Below, piece after piece: positions 43,267 through 52,183 of a DNA stretch of 64,000 nucleotides (positions are counted from its first letter, which is position 1; the number at the start of each line of letters is the position of its first letter). The notes beneath the pieces were generated by a model. The model did no database searches. It was not told the origin of the DNA and saw only the letters and a list, made by a program, of their open reading frames with translations. The stretch covers positions 2,480,001-2,544,000 of the forward strand of contig NZ_CP107007.1 in NCBI RefSeq assembly GCF_025725645.1, in the 5' to 3' direction. The translations under genes and the position numbers were made by a program. Source of the stretch: Halomonas sp. GD1P12 (GTDB taxonomy: Bacteria; Pseudomonadota; Gammaproteobacteria; Pseudomonadales; Halomonadaceae).

Positions 43267-43661
43267 GTTAAATACAGCCTGCGAAATTTTCTCTAAACAT
43301 TTGAAATAAATAGAAAAAACTAAAATTCAGCTTCATACCTGAAACTTACATTATTGCTGCATTTTTCGGCAATGTTTGCTTTGGGTAGAAAGGTGACATT
43401 TTGTTGAAGCGTTGCTCCCTCTAAAACGCCAACATTACCAGTTAACTTAGGTTAGTCCTACCTCAACGACCTAGCTTTTAGTCGATAGTAAAAGCTCTAC
43501 AACTCGATTGAAGCCCCACTTCATTGCTATCGCTTACCTCACCATAAATCATGCGATGCTACTCATCTGAGCTGTGCCTACTGGTTGATGGCGAAGACAC
43601 AATAGGTGAGCCGAAATCCGCAGCTTCCTCACATGGCGTTAGCTCGGCTGTCTTCGCGCCA
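43267..43661. other. intergenic region without a gene
   Basis: This stretch between the AT-rich cassette and the secreted-protein gene shows no frame with coding character on either strand. The first 80 bases are AT-rich like the cassette; from about 43450 the composition rises toward that of the host. The promoter of the cassette should lie near 43260-43340 on the minus strand. Confidence 0.6.
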
Positions 43662-43689
43662 TTGAATATATTAGCCCCATCTATATTAT
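43662..43689 (+). promoter_or_regulatory. probable sigma-70 promoter of the first small secreted protein
   Basis: TTGAAT (43662-43667), 16-base spacer, TATTAT (43684-43689). The same two boxes at the same spacing, with most flanking bases conserved, precede the paralogous gene (45362-45389). That conservation supports function. Confidence 0.6.
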
Positions 43690-43802
43690 GTTCAGGTTTC
43701 AGCGAGTCACGATGATGCGAGCCGTTTTACTGCCAGTGCGTTTTGTACGCTGAGCCAACCGCCTCGACCCACCGTCAAAGCCATTTCAAAGGAAACCATA
43801 CA

Positions 43803-44297
43803 ATGAAACCCATCGTGATAGTGACGGGCCTGCTGGCGTGCTCTACCACTGCCGCCTTTGCGCAGGATCACATGGATAGCGGCCTGGCTTACTTTCAGGA
43901 CTACTGCCTGAAACCGGGCGGGAAGCTGGAAAAGTCGATAGACCTGTTTTCCAATTCCGACACGTTTGGCAACGAACGCAGCATGGGGTCAGACTTCACC
44001 TATGTCAGCTACACCGGCCCAGACGGCATTAATGCCTCGGTGCTGATCGGCGCCTCATTTACGGACGACAAATGCACCATCATCATGACCGGCGTGGACG
44101 AGCCGATGGTGCAGAGCGAAGCGCTGGCGGCCACCCTGACGGAGACCGCCGGTGCCGAGTTCATGGAGTGGGAGGCGTTCGAGGATTATGGCAACGGCGG
44201 CTTTGGCTATCGCGATGCCCAAGGGGATGTGGTCGTCGCGCCCGTGACCACCGGTATTTCGGATGACATCGTGCATCTGAGCTTCTATCCGAATTGA
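43803..44297 (+). CDS. small secreted protein, paralogue A
   Basis: A 164-residue exported protein I do not recognise. Signal peptide 1-20 ends AFA-QDH; the LLAC at 10-13 is a weak lipobox alternative. Mature domain about 144 residues with two cysteines (C35, C91) that are also in the paralogue and could pair. The conserved opening is SGLAYFQDYCL and the end is YGNGGFGYRDAQG...VVVAPVTTGISDDIVHLSFYP. The paralogue at 45485-45982 is alike over the whole length but nearly identical only in the last 35 residues. The ATG at 43803 has AAAGGAAA. Role unknown; location presumably periplasmic. Confidence 0.8.
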   Translation: MKPIVIVTGLLACSTTAAFAQDHMDSGLAYFQDYCLKPGGKLEKSIDLFSNSDTFGNERSMGSDFTYVSYTGPDGINASVLIGASFTDDKCTIIMTGVDEPMVQSEALAATLTETAGAEFMEWEAFEDYGNGGFGYRDAQGDVVVAPVTTGISDDIVHLSFYPN

Positions 44298-44360
44298 TGG
44301 CGTTGCCCGGTGCGATTTAAGCTCTGATAAGAAGTAACCCGTTCAAATCGAACTGGGCAT

Positions 44361-45056
44361 TTATTGCCTTAGCTGCTCACCCAGCGCAATGAAATTCTCC
44401 GCCACGAAATCCCACGCTTTCTCAGCTTCCAAATCCTTGCTCTGCTGCGGACCATACTCCGTGGGCCGGGGGATGAACGCCGTTTTCAAGCCTAACGCCC
44501 TCGCCGCTCGTAAATCCGCATTATGCGCCGCGCACAGCATCACCTCTTCCGGCGGCAGATTCAGCAGACGGCTCGCGCCGAGATAAACCTCCGCGTCTGG
44601 CTTGTAGTGCTCGAAGAGCTCGGCGCAGAAGATCATGTCCCAAGGCAGTTTGGCGTGGCGGGCAACGTCGACCATCAGCGAGACGTTGCCGTTGGTCAGC
44701 GTGCCGATGATGTAATTCTCTTTCAGACGCGCAAGGCCTGACTGTACGTCCGGCCAGGGCGTAAGGCGGTGCCAGAAGCGGTTGATGCGCTCGATCGTCG
44801 AAGCATCCAGTTTAATGCCGTGTTGATCGAGCAGTTCGACCAGGCTTTCGCGATGCAGGTCATCGAGGTTCGTCCAAGGGCATTCGCCCTTGCGGACCCG
44901 GTCCATCGAAGGCACGTAGCGTCCGCGCCACTGGTCGGTCAGCGTCTCTTTTGGCAACTCGATGCCCAGCTCCTGCTCCAGCTTGCCGAACTGCTGGATC
45001 AGGCTGGTGCGCCAGTCGACCACGGTACCGAATACGTCGAACAGGATCGCTTTCAT
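44361..45056 (-). CDS. haloacid dehalogenase type II (HAD superfamily)
   Basis: A 231-residue HAD hydrolase of the L-2-haloacid dehalogenase type. The nucleophile is D8 in ILFDVFGTVVDW; motif II is GTLTNGN, the lysine is in EHYKPDAEVY, and motif IV reads CAAHNADLRAARALGLKTAFI, the dehalogenase pattern rather than the phosphatase DD. The family converts L-2-haloacids to D-2-hydroxy acids, though many members are annotated without a proven substrate. The ATG at 45056 has AGGAGA upstream. It lies on the opposite strand between the two secreted-protein paralogues, so they are not a simple tandem. Confidence 0.9.
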   Translation of the reverse strand: MKAILFDVFGTVVDWRTSLIQQFGKLEQELGIELPKETLTDQWRGRYVPSMDRVRKGECPWTNLDDLHRESLVELLDQHGIKLDASTIERINRFWHRLTPWPDVQSGLARLKENYIIGTLTNGNVSLMVDVARHAKLPWDMIFCAELFEHYKPDAEVYLGASRLLNLPPEEVMLCAAHNADLRAARALGLKTAFIPRPTEYGPQQSKDLEAEKAWDFVAENFIALGEQLRQ

Positions 45057-45361
45057 TCATGTCTCCTTTTTGGCCTGTTGTTATTTTGAGTCTTGTCAGT
45101 ACGGGGCTGAATTGCGCCCATCGATGACACGATCAGGCTGGTTGAAATGAAAGATAACGTGGCGCTAGGCGTTTCGCTTATTGCGCCTCGGTGACCTGTC
45201 GTCGCGAGCCGAAGCTCTCTCCCATAGAGCATGGTGTGCCTGCGGCTCCTTGAGAGTGTCCTCCAGCTTTTGCGTAGACGCTCATTTTCATCGCGCAGCT
45301 TTACGCCCACCCGTTAGTTGCCGATAGCCCCATATTGCTGCCATGCCGGTTGCGCACGCCG
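45057..45361. other. intergenic region without a gene
   Basis: No coding frame with host-like character is seen between the dehalogenase start and the next promoter. The first 80 bases should contain the dehalogenase promoter on the minus strand. Nothing else is recognised. Confidence 0.5.
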
Positions 45362-45389
45362 TTGAATACATTAGAGTCATCTATATTAT
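45362..45389 (+). promoter_or_regulatory. probable sigma-70 promoter of the second small secreted protein
   Basis: TTGAAT (45362-45367), 16-base spacer, TATTAT (45384-45389). It matches the promoter at 43662-43689 in boxes, spacing and flanks (CATCTATATTAT shared). Confidence 0.6.
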
Positions 45390-45484
45390 TTTCTGGCATC
45401 CAGGATCGCGACGATCAGGTGGTCGTGCAGCCGGCACATCAAGCGCTTCGGGCAGACGTTGGAAGCACTCAAGGGAGAGTCACA

Positions 45485-45982
45485 GTGAAACAGATTTTGA
45501 TAGCGGCGGGCCTGTTGGCATGCGCGACCTCAACGGTTTACGCGCAAGAGCGCACGGATTCCGCGCTTGCCTATTTTCAGGACTACTGCCTTGAAGCGGG
45601 TGGGGATATGCAAAAGTCGATCGCCCTGCTGTCCGCATCCGAGCACTTTGATGCTCCGTTCGACCAAAGCTCAGGCAATTACACCGCGCTGCTGTTCATG
45701 GGATTGGACGGTACCCTTGCCACCGTCACCATCGGGGGCGAGGTGGGGTACGATCGCTGCATTATCACGGCAAGCGGCGTGGCCGACCCGATGGCGCAGA
45801 GCGAAACCTGGGCCGGTATTTTGGCCGATGAGCAGGGCGCCGACTTCACGCAGTTAGCGCCCTTCGATATGTATGGCAACGGCGGCTTTGGCTATCGCGA
45901 TGCCCAGGGGAATGTGGTTGTCGCGCCCGTAACCACCGGTATTTCGGATGACATCGTGCATCTGAGCTTCTACCCGAAGTGA
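45485..45982 (+). CDS. small secreted protein, paralogue B
   Basis: A 165-residue exported protein, paralogue of 43803-44297. Signal peptide 1-20 ends VYA-QER. Cysteines C35 and C92 match C35 and C91 of paralogue A. The N-terminal match is SALAYFQDYCL; the middle differs widely (residues 40-125); the last 35 residues are almost identical, including at third codon positions. It starts with GTG at 45485, supported by GGGAGAG just upstream and by alignment with paralogue A. Function unknown. Confidence 0.8.
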   Translation: MKQILIAAGLLACATSTVYAQERTDSALAYFQDYCLEAGGDMQKSIALLSASEHFDAPFDQSSGNYTALLFMGLDGTLATVTIGGEVGYDRCIITASGVADPMAQSETWAGILADEQGADFTQLAPFDMYGNGGFGYRDAQGNVVVAPVTTGISDDIVHLSFYPK

Positions 45983-46102
45983 TTAAGTTGCCCAACTACT
46001 CAAGACATGCCATCGAAAGCCGTTTCAGACTGTAATACCCCTCAGTCAAGCCTGGCCAGCGGTTATGGATAGAGGATTTCGCTCGCGGCTGGTCGTCAGC
46101 CA

Positions 46103-46146
46103 AGGCGCCTGAGGGCGCCCTTCGCCCGCTGAAGCGGGCTCCTACA
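46103..46146. repeat. REP-like double hairpin
   Basis: Two small inverted repeats stand side by side: GGCGCC-TGAG-GGCGCC (46104-46119) and CGCCCGCT-GA-AGCGGGC (46123-46139), followed by TCCTACA. The second resembles the palindromic intergenic elements common in Pseudomonas and Halomonas. It lies in the 342-base gap between paralogue B and the SMI1-like gene, which holds no gene otherwise. Confidence 0.5.
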
Positions 46147-46324
46147 ATAAATCCGGCGGCCATGTAGTAGGTACAGACTCATACCGGTGACCGCGTAGGA
46201 GTTGAGCACCCAGCTCACGAATCCCTTGAAGAAAAGCGAAGTGTTCAAGTCGCGTTACTTCAAGCCCTTCTGCTATCGAAACACGCTTACCATTACCGCC
46301 CGTATTCAAAAAATCAGTGTTGGC

Positions 46325-46849
46325 TCACTCAGGATGACACAGGCGTTCGAGCTCCTCGGTAAAGCCCGGGTAGGTCAGATGGGCGTTATCGATGACTTCG
46401 AACACGCTCTGCTCGCGGGAGTGGGCGTGCTGATGGGCGAAGGCCTGAAAGGCGGCGTTGGGTGTGGCGCTCACGTGGGGGTAATCCAGCGCTTCACGTG
46501 GGCCGACCCCGCCGGCTAAAAGCCACAGAAAGTCGTCAAGATCCCGGGCGATCACGCCGCTTTCGCCTTCCGAGCCTAAAAACACGATCGGCTGCTGCTC
46601 GATGGGCGTTTGCGGCAGCACCATCCAGAACGCGGCGTAGCCGCCGGTGCCGTCCTGGCCGAAAACGCGAAACTGCGCGCCGGTCGCGTGCGGGTTGCCG
46701 CTCCAGGCCTGTAGCCACTGCGCGGTGTCCTCGGCGGTCAAGAATCGCGTGTAGGGTTCAAAGTCATAGCCTTCCTCGATATCGAAACTCAGCTGATGGA
46801 GCAATGCCAACCGCTCCGGTAACTCGGTATCCCAGGGGTCAATGCTCAT
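46325..46849 (-). CDS. SMI1/KNR4-like protein
   Basis: A 174-residue acidic soluble protein. The segment QPIVFLGSEGESGVIARDLDDFLWLLAGGVGP fits the SUKH (SMI1/KNR4) fold, in which a strand-rich core is followed by a helix with a WLL motif. SUKH proteins often serve as immunity proteins against secreted nuclease or other toxins; no toxin gene lies beside it. The ATG at 46849 was chosen, as the longer frame to 46894 has unlikely residues. It stands 79 bases downstream of the esterase stop on the same strand... transcription order is esterase then this gene. Confidence 0.65.
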   Translation of the reverse strand: MSIDPWDTELPERLALLHQLSFDIEEGYDFEPYTRFLTAEDTAQWLQAWSGNPHATGAQFRVFGQDGTGGYAAFWMVLPQTPIEQQPIVFLGSEGESGVIARDLDDFLWLLAGGVGPREALDYPHVSATPNAAFQAFAHQHAHSREQSVFEVIDNAHLTYPGFTEELERLCHPE

Positions 46850-46928
46850 GGTGTACTCCGTTCGATGAGTGATGCTTCGAACCTGCGATAGCACGTGGGT
46901 TCAGCATGTGCGATCACGCCCCAAAACG

Positions 46929-48275
46929 CTAGCGCGCTTTCCACCACGCCAGTATGCCCGGCGCAAGCTCGCCCTTCTCGGCCAGCTGCCCGCCTCTGGC
47001 GAAGTCCGCCCAGAGCGTGCGCAGGCGCTGGCCACACTGGTGAAGCTCGCTCTCCTCCACGCCCTTGACGATATCCGCATCGCGCCAGCTAGCCTGCTCG
47101 CCCAGTAGTAACGGTAGCTCAAGCGTGTGAGCGGCGCCGTAAGGGGCACGGCCCTTGTTCCAGTCGAAGCGGTAAACGAAGGCGTTTCCACCAGCGCTTA
47201 CGTGGCGGCGGGCGAAGGCGTGGGCATCATGCCGGTACACCTTGCGCGTGGTGGCGGCGACCATGGCGCCGGTAAGCGGCGCGCCCAGAAGCGGCGTTTG
47301 GCGCAGGCGCATCAGCCCCGGCGACATGACCAGAAACAGCGCGGTTTCTTCACAGGTAGTGCCGATGAACACATCGATCTTTTTCGCCGCGCGCTGCCAG
47401 GCGGCGGGCGCCTGCTTCTCCTGGGGCAGCGGGTAGTGGCCGTACTGGGTCGAAAACGGCATGGCAGATTTAAGCCCAAAGCCCTGGGCGGTCTTGACGA
47501 CCTTCGTTTGCAGGGCGAGCACCTCGCCCAGCGGCATGTCATCGGTGGCTGAGGCGGCCTGCTGGAACATTTTGGCGTTCATTTTCGCCCGTCCCCGGCT
47601 GATGCCGAGCGGCGCGCTCTGAATGATGGCGCGCTGGAAAAGCCCCTCGGCGCCGTCGGCAATCATCAGGTGCGCCGCCGCGTCGCCGCCGGCGGAGTGG
47701 CCGAATAGCGTGACGTTGTCGGGGTCGCCGCCGAACGCGGCGATGTTGGCGTTAATCCAGCGCAGCGCCGAGATCAGATCGAGCAGCCCCAGGTTCGCCG
47801 GGCGCCCTTCCCCGCCGAGAAACCCCAACAGCCCCAGCCGGTAGTTCACGCCCACCACGATCACATCGTTTTCAAGTGCCAGCGGGCGGGTGTCGAATAC
47901 GGGCAGATCCGCCGTGCCGAATACATAGGAGCCGCCGTGGATCCAGACCATGACCGGGCGCGGCGTACTGGCGGGGCTTTCCGGCAGCGTCACGGAAAGG
48001 TGCAGCGCCTCTTCCGAGACGACGAACTCGCCCGCACTCACGCCCAAGGCGTGGTTGAGCTCCGGCACGATATTCTGCGGCGCGGCGGGTGACCATTCGG
48101 TGGCGTGAATGGGCGCGCTCGAAGGCGGCTCGTCCACCGGCGGGCAAAAGCGCTCAACGCGTGCGTAGCGGATGCCGGTGGCGCGAATCGCGCCGCGATC
48201 ACGCCAGCCGATGATATCGCCGGCGGGGGCGGTAAAGCGCGGGGTGTCTTGCGGGGCGGGCTCAGCGTGGGTCAT
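46929..48275 (-). CDS. type-B carboxylesterase/lipase family protein
   Basis: A 448-residue alpha/beta hydrolase of the carboxylesterase type-B family, somewhat shorter than the usual 500 or more. Oxyanion-hole motif WIHGGSYVFG, nucleophile serine in LFGHSAGGDAA, and a histidine in AAHTLELPLLLG. The acidic residue probably lies in TTCEETALFL. No signal peptide is visible, so it is likely cytosolic. It would hydrolyse carboxylic esters of unknown kind. The ATG at 48275 was chosen because the longer frame overlaps the divergent peptidase gene and gives residues unlike the family. It may be cotranscribed with the SMI1-like gene that follows. Confidence 0.85.
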   Translation of the reverse strand: MTHAEPAPQDTPRFTAPAGDIIGWRDRGAIRATGIRYARVERFCPPVDEPPSSAPIHATEWSPAAPQNIVPELNHALGVSAGEFVVSEEALHLSVTLPESPASTPRPVMVWIHGGSYVFGTADLPVFDTRPLALENDVIVVGVNYRLGLLGFLGGEGRPANLGLLDLISALRWINANIAAFGGDPDNVTLFGHSAGGDAAAHLMIADGAEGLFQRAIIQSAPLGISRGRAKMNAKMFQQAASATDDMPLGEVLALQTKVVKTAQGFGLKSAMPFSTQYGHYPLPQEKQAPAAWQRAAKKIDVFIGTTCEETALFLVMSPGLMRLRQTPLLGAPLTGAMVAATTRKVYRHDAHAFARRHVSAGGNAFVYRFDWNKGRAPYGAAHTLELPLLLGEQASWRDADIVKGVEESELHQCGQRLRTLWADFARGGQLAEKGELAPGILAWWKAR

Positions 48276-48434
48276 GGGCGGTCGCTCGTACAATGGCACA
48301 TCATCATGAGCCGACGAGCATAGCACGCGTGACCGGCGGTTAGAGGCCACGCGCGCGAGGCGGCGTTGAGATGCCAGCGAAGAAGTCATTGGACGGCTCG
48401 GCTTGCCACCACCTAGACTCAAGGCTCCTTCCCC

Positions 48435-49418
48435 GTGAGTGCCCTGCCCATGCGCGTTTTCTCCAACCCGGTCGGTGCCGGTTCGTTGTGGTTCGATAAC
48501 CTGGTCACCGCCGACGGCGTGCCGGTCGCCTACGACCCGCAGGCCCGCGCGTTCATCCCCATGCCGCCGTTTTGCGCCAACCGCGAGGTGGTCGGCTGTA
48601 ACTGGATCGCGCCGAAGGCCGGCGAGCTTTGCCGCGCCTGCGCCATGACCGCCGTCGCACCGGACCCGAGCATTCCCAACGCCACTGCCAACTGGGCGCA
48701 AACCGAAGCCGCCAAGCGCTGGGTGATCGACAATCTGGGCCGCTGGAACTGGTTTCGTCCGGAAGACCCAGGCGCCCCGCCGGTGTTCCACCTGCTGGCG
48801 GAAGGCAAAAAACCGGTGATGATGGGCCACGTGGATGGCGTGGTGACGATCAGCATCGCCGAGGCCGACCCGGTACTGGTCACCACCCGGCGCGAGGCGC
48901 TGGAAGAACCCTACCGCACCATGATCGGCCACATGCGTCACGAGATTGCGCACATGCTGTGGTGGCGGTTAAGCCTGCGCGAGGACTTTCTCGAAGCGTT
49001 TCGCGACATGTTCGGCGACGAACGCGCCGATTACGGCGAGGCGCTCAAGCATCACTACAACGAAGGCCCGCCGGAGAACTGGCGCAAGGATTTCGTCTCC
49101 ACCTACGCCTCGGCCCACCCCCACGAGGATTGGGCGGAAACCGTTTCGCACATTCTGCACCTGACCGACATCACCGACAGCTTCGTGTCATCGGGCATGG
49201 ATTCGCCGGAGCTGCCCCGCGATCACAAGTGGGATGCCTACGCCGAGCCGGACGCCGAGCGCTTGATTCACATTGCCACCGCGCTGATCGCCGGGGTGAA
49301 CCACGTCAACCGCGCAATGGGGCTTTCCGACGTTTACCCCTTCATGCTGACCGAAGTCACGCTCAAGAAGATGGCGTTCGTGCATGGGTGGCTACGCCGG
49401 GGGGCGCAGGGGCTGTAA
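48435..49418 (+). CDS. zinc-binding metallopeptidase (DUF2248/zinc peptidase family)
   Basis: A 327-residue protein with an N-terminal zinc ribbon (cysteines in FCANREVVGC and GELCRACAM, about 47-71) and a central gluzincin-like motif RHEIAHMLWW (about 168-177). Later acidic and histidine residues in HEDWAETVSHILH (about 230) could give the third ligand. The family is widespread and uncharacterised. It begins at GTG 48435 or ATG 48450; neither has a clear ribosome site. Divergent from the esterase; its end is 18 bases from the converging GNAT gene. Confidence 0.85.
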   Translation: MSALPMRVFSNPVGAGSLWFDNLVTADGVPVAYDPQARAFIPMPPFCANREVVGCNWIAPKAGELCRACAMTAVAPDPSIPNATANWAQTEAAKRWVIDNLGRWNWFRPEDPGAPPVFHLLAEGKKPVMMGHVDGVVTISIAEADPVLVTTRREALEEPYRTMIGHMRHEIAHMLWWRLSLREDFLEAFRDMFGDERADYGEALKHHYNEGPPENWRKDFVSTYASAHPHEDWAETVSHILHLTDITDSFVSSGMDSPELPRDHKWDAYAEPDAERLIHIATALIAGVNHVNRAMGLSDVYPFMLTEVTLKKMAFVHGWLRRGAQGL

Positions 49419-49436
49419 CCTCCTTGAGCGCAGGCC

Positions 49437-49868
49437 TCAGGCACTGGGGCTGTCGCTCAACACGAACGAATGCAGCTCGATATCGGTTCGAAACTGCCAG
49501 CCCAGGCGTTGCCAGAACCGCTTGCCGGATTCGTTATCCGTAAGCAGCATCAGGTGCGCCTTGTCGATGCCTTCACCCCGCAAGGCGTTCAGGCAGCGCT
49601 CGACCAGAGCGGTACCGACGCCCTGCTTACGGTGACGTTCGGCCACCGCCAGGTGCTGGATGAAACCTCGATGGCCGTCGTGGCCCGCCATGATCGTGCC
49701 GATGATCTCCCCGTCCTGTTCGGCAATGAAGCTCAACCCCGGGTTACGCGATAGATAGCGCGTGATGCCTTCGAAAGAGTCCGCATCACGCAGGCGCACG
49801 CCCGGCGTTTGCTGCCAAAGCGCCACGGCGGCGTGGTAGTCCTCGAGGGTCATGGGGCGGTAGTGCAT
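49437..49868 (-). CDS. GNAT N-acetyltransferase
   Basis: A 143-residue single-domain acetyltransferase. The acetyl-CoA loop is LAVAERHRKQGVGTALVERCL (about 73-93), preceded by the strand FIAEQDGEIIGTIMAG and followed by LTDNESGKRFWQRLGW. It acetylates an unknown amine. It is the last gene of a compact minus-strand cluster (anchored protein, NUDIX, GNAT) with gaps of 15 and 16 bases. Confidence 0.9.
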   Translation of the reverse strand: MHYRPMTLEDYHAAVALWQQTPGVRLRDADSFEGITRYLSRNPGLSFIAEQDGEIIGTIMAGHDGHRGFIQHLAVAERHRKQGVGTALVERCLNALRGEGIDKAHLMLLTDNESGKRFWQRLGWQFRTDIELHSFVLSDSPSA

Positions 49869-49884
49869 GAAGAATTCCAGAAAG

Positions 49885-50274
49885 TCAGTTCGTCAGGGCG
49901 TGGAAGGTGTGAATCGAGTGGGCGTAGCCCGGCGGCAGGTTGGCCGGCAGCGCGTCGAGCGCGAAGGTGGCGATGCGCGAATGCTCGTCGCTCACTTCAG
50001 GTGCGAAAGGGCCTACCAATTCGCAGCCATAGGTCACGATGAAGACCTGCTTGCCGGGAATTACCTCGAACAGATAGCTGTCGATGATCGATGAGACGCG
50101 CACCTCGACATCGAGCTCTTCCTTGAACTCTCGCGCCAGGCACTCAGGCGCGCTCTCGCCAACCTCGATACGCCCGCCGGGCAGCTCCCACTCGTCGCGG
50201 TCGTTCAGTGCCAACACCACCTGGCCGTTGGGAAGTCTCAATACGCCCTTGATCGATACTGGAAACACAAGCAC
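49885..50274 (-). CDS. NUDIX hydrolase
   Basis: A 129-residue NUDIX protein. The Nudix box spans GGRIEVGESAPECLAREFKEELDVEV (about 33-58): the glutamates of REFKEEL are intact, while the glycine that usually follows the glutamates is Asp. Members hydrolyse nucleoside diphosphates linked to another group, such as oxidised nucleotides or sugar nucleotides; no substrate can be assigned. Translation starts with GTG at 50274, or GTG 50268, which is better spaced from GGAAGG. It lies between the anchored-protein and GNAT genes. Confidence 0.88.
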   Translation of the reverse strand: MLVFPVSIKGVLRLPNGQVVLALNDRDEWELPGGRIEVGESAPECLAREFKEELDVEVRVSSIIDSYLFEVIPGKQVFIVTYGCELVGPFAPEVSDEHSRIATFALDALPANLPPGYAHSIHTFHALTN

Positions 50275-50289
50275 CCTTCCCGTTCAATG

Positions 50290-50604
50290 CTAGAAGTTGA
50301 GTCCCAAGCGCAGCGCCTGTAGCCCATCGAGGGTGATCGTGACCTCATCAGAAAACAGCGGATGCCCTTCGACGCCCAGATTCAGCGCCGCCTGGCTGCC
50401 GCGGTAGGCCACGTTCAGCGTGATCTCCGTCGAGGTACTGATCGGCGCCCAGAGCCTGTAATCGACGCTTTCCACCGTAACGTTGGAAAGCCCGCGCTCA
50501 CTCAGCGCCTGCTCCACCTCGCGCTCCACGGCGTGGCCGTAGTAGACATAAACCCCCGCATAGCCCAGCGCCAACACCCCGATCAACGACAACAGCTTAC
50601 CCAT
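50290..50604 (-). CDS. small membrane-anchored protein of unknown function
   Basis: A 104-residue protein with a single N-terminal hydrophobic helix (about 4-22), probably an anchor or uncleaved signal, and a strand-rich rest with the pattern STEITLNVAYRG...ALNLGVEGHP. I do not recognise the family. The ATG at 50604 opens MGKLLSLIGVLALGYAGVYV, and upstream CGATGATGCGAGGCG gives GAGG. It is the first gene of the minus-strand cluster with NUDIX and GNAT. Confidence 0.65.
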   Translation of the reverse strand: MGKLLSLIGVLALGYAGVYVYYGHAVEREVEQALSERGLSNVTVESVDYRLWAPISTSTEITLNVAYRGSQAALNLGVEGHPLFSDEVTITLDGLQALRLGLNF

Positions 50605-50751
50605 AAAACGCCTCGCATCATCGCCGTTCGATCAACGGCCAAAAGCGGGATAATGCCGGGCATGGGTCGGGGGCACAAGGGGCAGGCATCGCGCCCCATT
50701 TTTCTTTATTCTGCTGCCCACGCTTTGCTTTCACCCCTCCGGAGTCTATCC

Positions 50752-51243
50752 ATGACCTCACCTGTTTTGCGACTCGCCACGCCCAACGACACCGACCGCT
50801 GCTACGACATCGAGGCTGCCGCCTACGAGGGCGACGAAGGCGCCACGCGAGAGAAAATCGCCACCCGCATCGCCCAGTATCCCGAAGGGTTTCTGGTCAT
50901 GACGCTCAATGACGAGATCATCGGCTTTATCAACGGCGGCTGCGCGCATGAGGTGATCATGTCCGACGAGGCGTTCAAGGAGCTAATCGGCCACGACCCC
51001 GCCGCGCTCAACGTGGTCATCATGTCGGTGGTGATCGACCCCGCCCACCAGGGCAACGGTTACGCCACGACGTTGATGCAAGCCTTCGTCGAGCACATGA
51101 AAGCGCTTGGCAAGCAGACCATCCACCTGATGTGCAAGGAGCGCCATGTCCCGCTCTATGAGCGCATGGGCTACCGCTACGTAAAGCCTTCTGACTCCGA
51201 CCACGGCGGCATGGCGTGGCATGAGATGGTCATGGTGTTGTAG
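50752..51243 (+). CDS. GNAT N-acetyltransferase (AANAT-like)
   Basis: A 163-residue acetyltransferase with acetyl-CoA loop VVIDPAHQGNGYATTLMQAFVEHM (about 96-119) and the AANAT-type later segment IHLMCKERHVPLYERMGYRYV. The order of motifs resembles arylalkylamine acetyltransferases, so the acceptor may be an amine or polyamine; that is inference. The ATG at 50752 has CGGAGTC. A single gene between the divergent cluster and the AraC regulator. Confidence 0.88.
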   Translation: MTSPVLRLATPNDTDRCYDIEAAAYEGDEGATREKIATRIAQYPEGFLVMTLNDEIIGFINGGCAHEVIMSDEAFKELIGHDPAALNVVIMSVVIDPAHQGNGYATTLMQAFVEHMKALGKQTIHLMCKERHVPLYERMGYRYVKPSDSDHGGMAWHEMVMVL

Positions 51244-51331
51244 CTTGTCGGCCCGAATGTGAGCAATTCTGTACAAGCATTCGAACGGCCAACTGCCTTA
51301 AGCTTACCGGGTGACATGCGAGGAGCGCGGT

Positions 51332-52162
51332 ATGCGAAACGCCAGCCGATTTGAATTTATCAAAAGCCAGCACGTGCCGAGTTTGACCGTGCTGCACGCG
51401 GCGATGGAGGATTTCAGCTATGACCGCCACGCCCACGAAGAGTACGCCTTTGGCGTGACCCTGGCCGGGCGGCAGGATTTCTTCAGTGGCGGGCAGTTTC
51501 ACAAGAGCCCGCCGGGCAACGTCATTCTGTTCAACCCAGAAGAGGTGCACGACGGCCAGCCCGGCGGCGAGGATACGCTGGACTACCTGATGCTCTACGT
51601 TCACCCGGAGCAGGTGGCGCCGCTTTACGCCGAAGTGCTGGGCCATGAAAGCAAGACAGCGTTTCACTCGCCCAATACGCTGATTCAGGATGCCCGGTTG
51701 AGAGGCGATATCCTTGAGCTGGCGCGACTGATCACCCAGGGGAGGGGAAGCTGCATCGACCAGGAAAGCGCGCTGTACCGGATGGTGGAGCGCACGGTGC
51801 AGCTGGGCGGCACTTCAACGCCCCTGCCGCGCCTTACTCGGCCGGAGGCGCTGCTGGTCCGGGCAAAAGCCTACATTCACGCTCACTTGGAGCGGGACAT
51901 GTCGCTGGATGAAATCAGTCAGGCGGCGCATCTTTCCAAGTACCACTTTCTGCGCCTTTTTCGTCAGCGCTACGGCATCACACCCCACCAGTACGTGATC
52001 AACTGCCGCATCAACGCGGCGCGCACGGCGCTGGCCGCGGGGGCTGACACTACCGAGGTGGCGCTGCGCTTCGGGTTTGCCGACGCGAGCCATTTCAACC
52101 GCCGTTTCAAGCGTATCTACGGTATGACGCCGAGCCAGTACAGGCGCGACATTTCACGCTAA
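51332..52162 (+). CDS. AraC-family transcriptional regulator
   Basis: A 276-residue regulator with an N-terminal cupin-like sensor (HEEYAFGVTLAGRQDFFSGGQF, FNPEEVHDGQPG) and a C-terminal double helix-turn-helix (about 175-272: LDEISQAAHLSKYHFLRLFRQRYGITPHQYV and VALRFGFADASHFNRRFKRIYGMTP). It probably senses an amino acid and controls the LysE exporter whose gene follows after 21 bases on the same strand. The ATG at 51332 has GAGGAGCG; a start at 51311 is less likely. Confidence 0.92.
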   Translation: MRNASRFEFIKSQHVPSLTVLHAAMEDFSYDRHAHEEYAFGVTLAGRQDFFSGGQFHKSPPGNVILFNPEEVHDGQPGGEDTLDYLMLYVHPEQVAPLYAEVLGHESKTAFHSPNTLIQDARLRGDILELARLITQGRGSCIDQESALYRMVERTVQLGGTSTPLPRLTRPEALLVRAKAYIHAHLERDMSLDEISQAAHLSKYHFLRLFRQRYGITPHQYVINCRINAARTALAAGADTTEVALRFGFADASHFNRRFKRIYGMTPSQYRRDISR

Positions 52163-52183
52163 ATCCCCCTCCGAGGTTTTACC

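Noticed and set aside
48276-48953. N-terminal extension of the esterase frame
   Set aside because: It lies antisense to the metallopeptidase gene, and the esterase family start fits ATG 48275.
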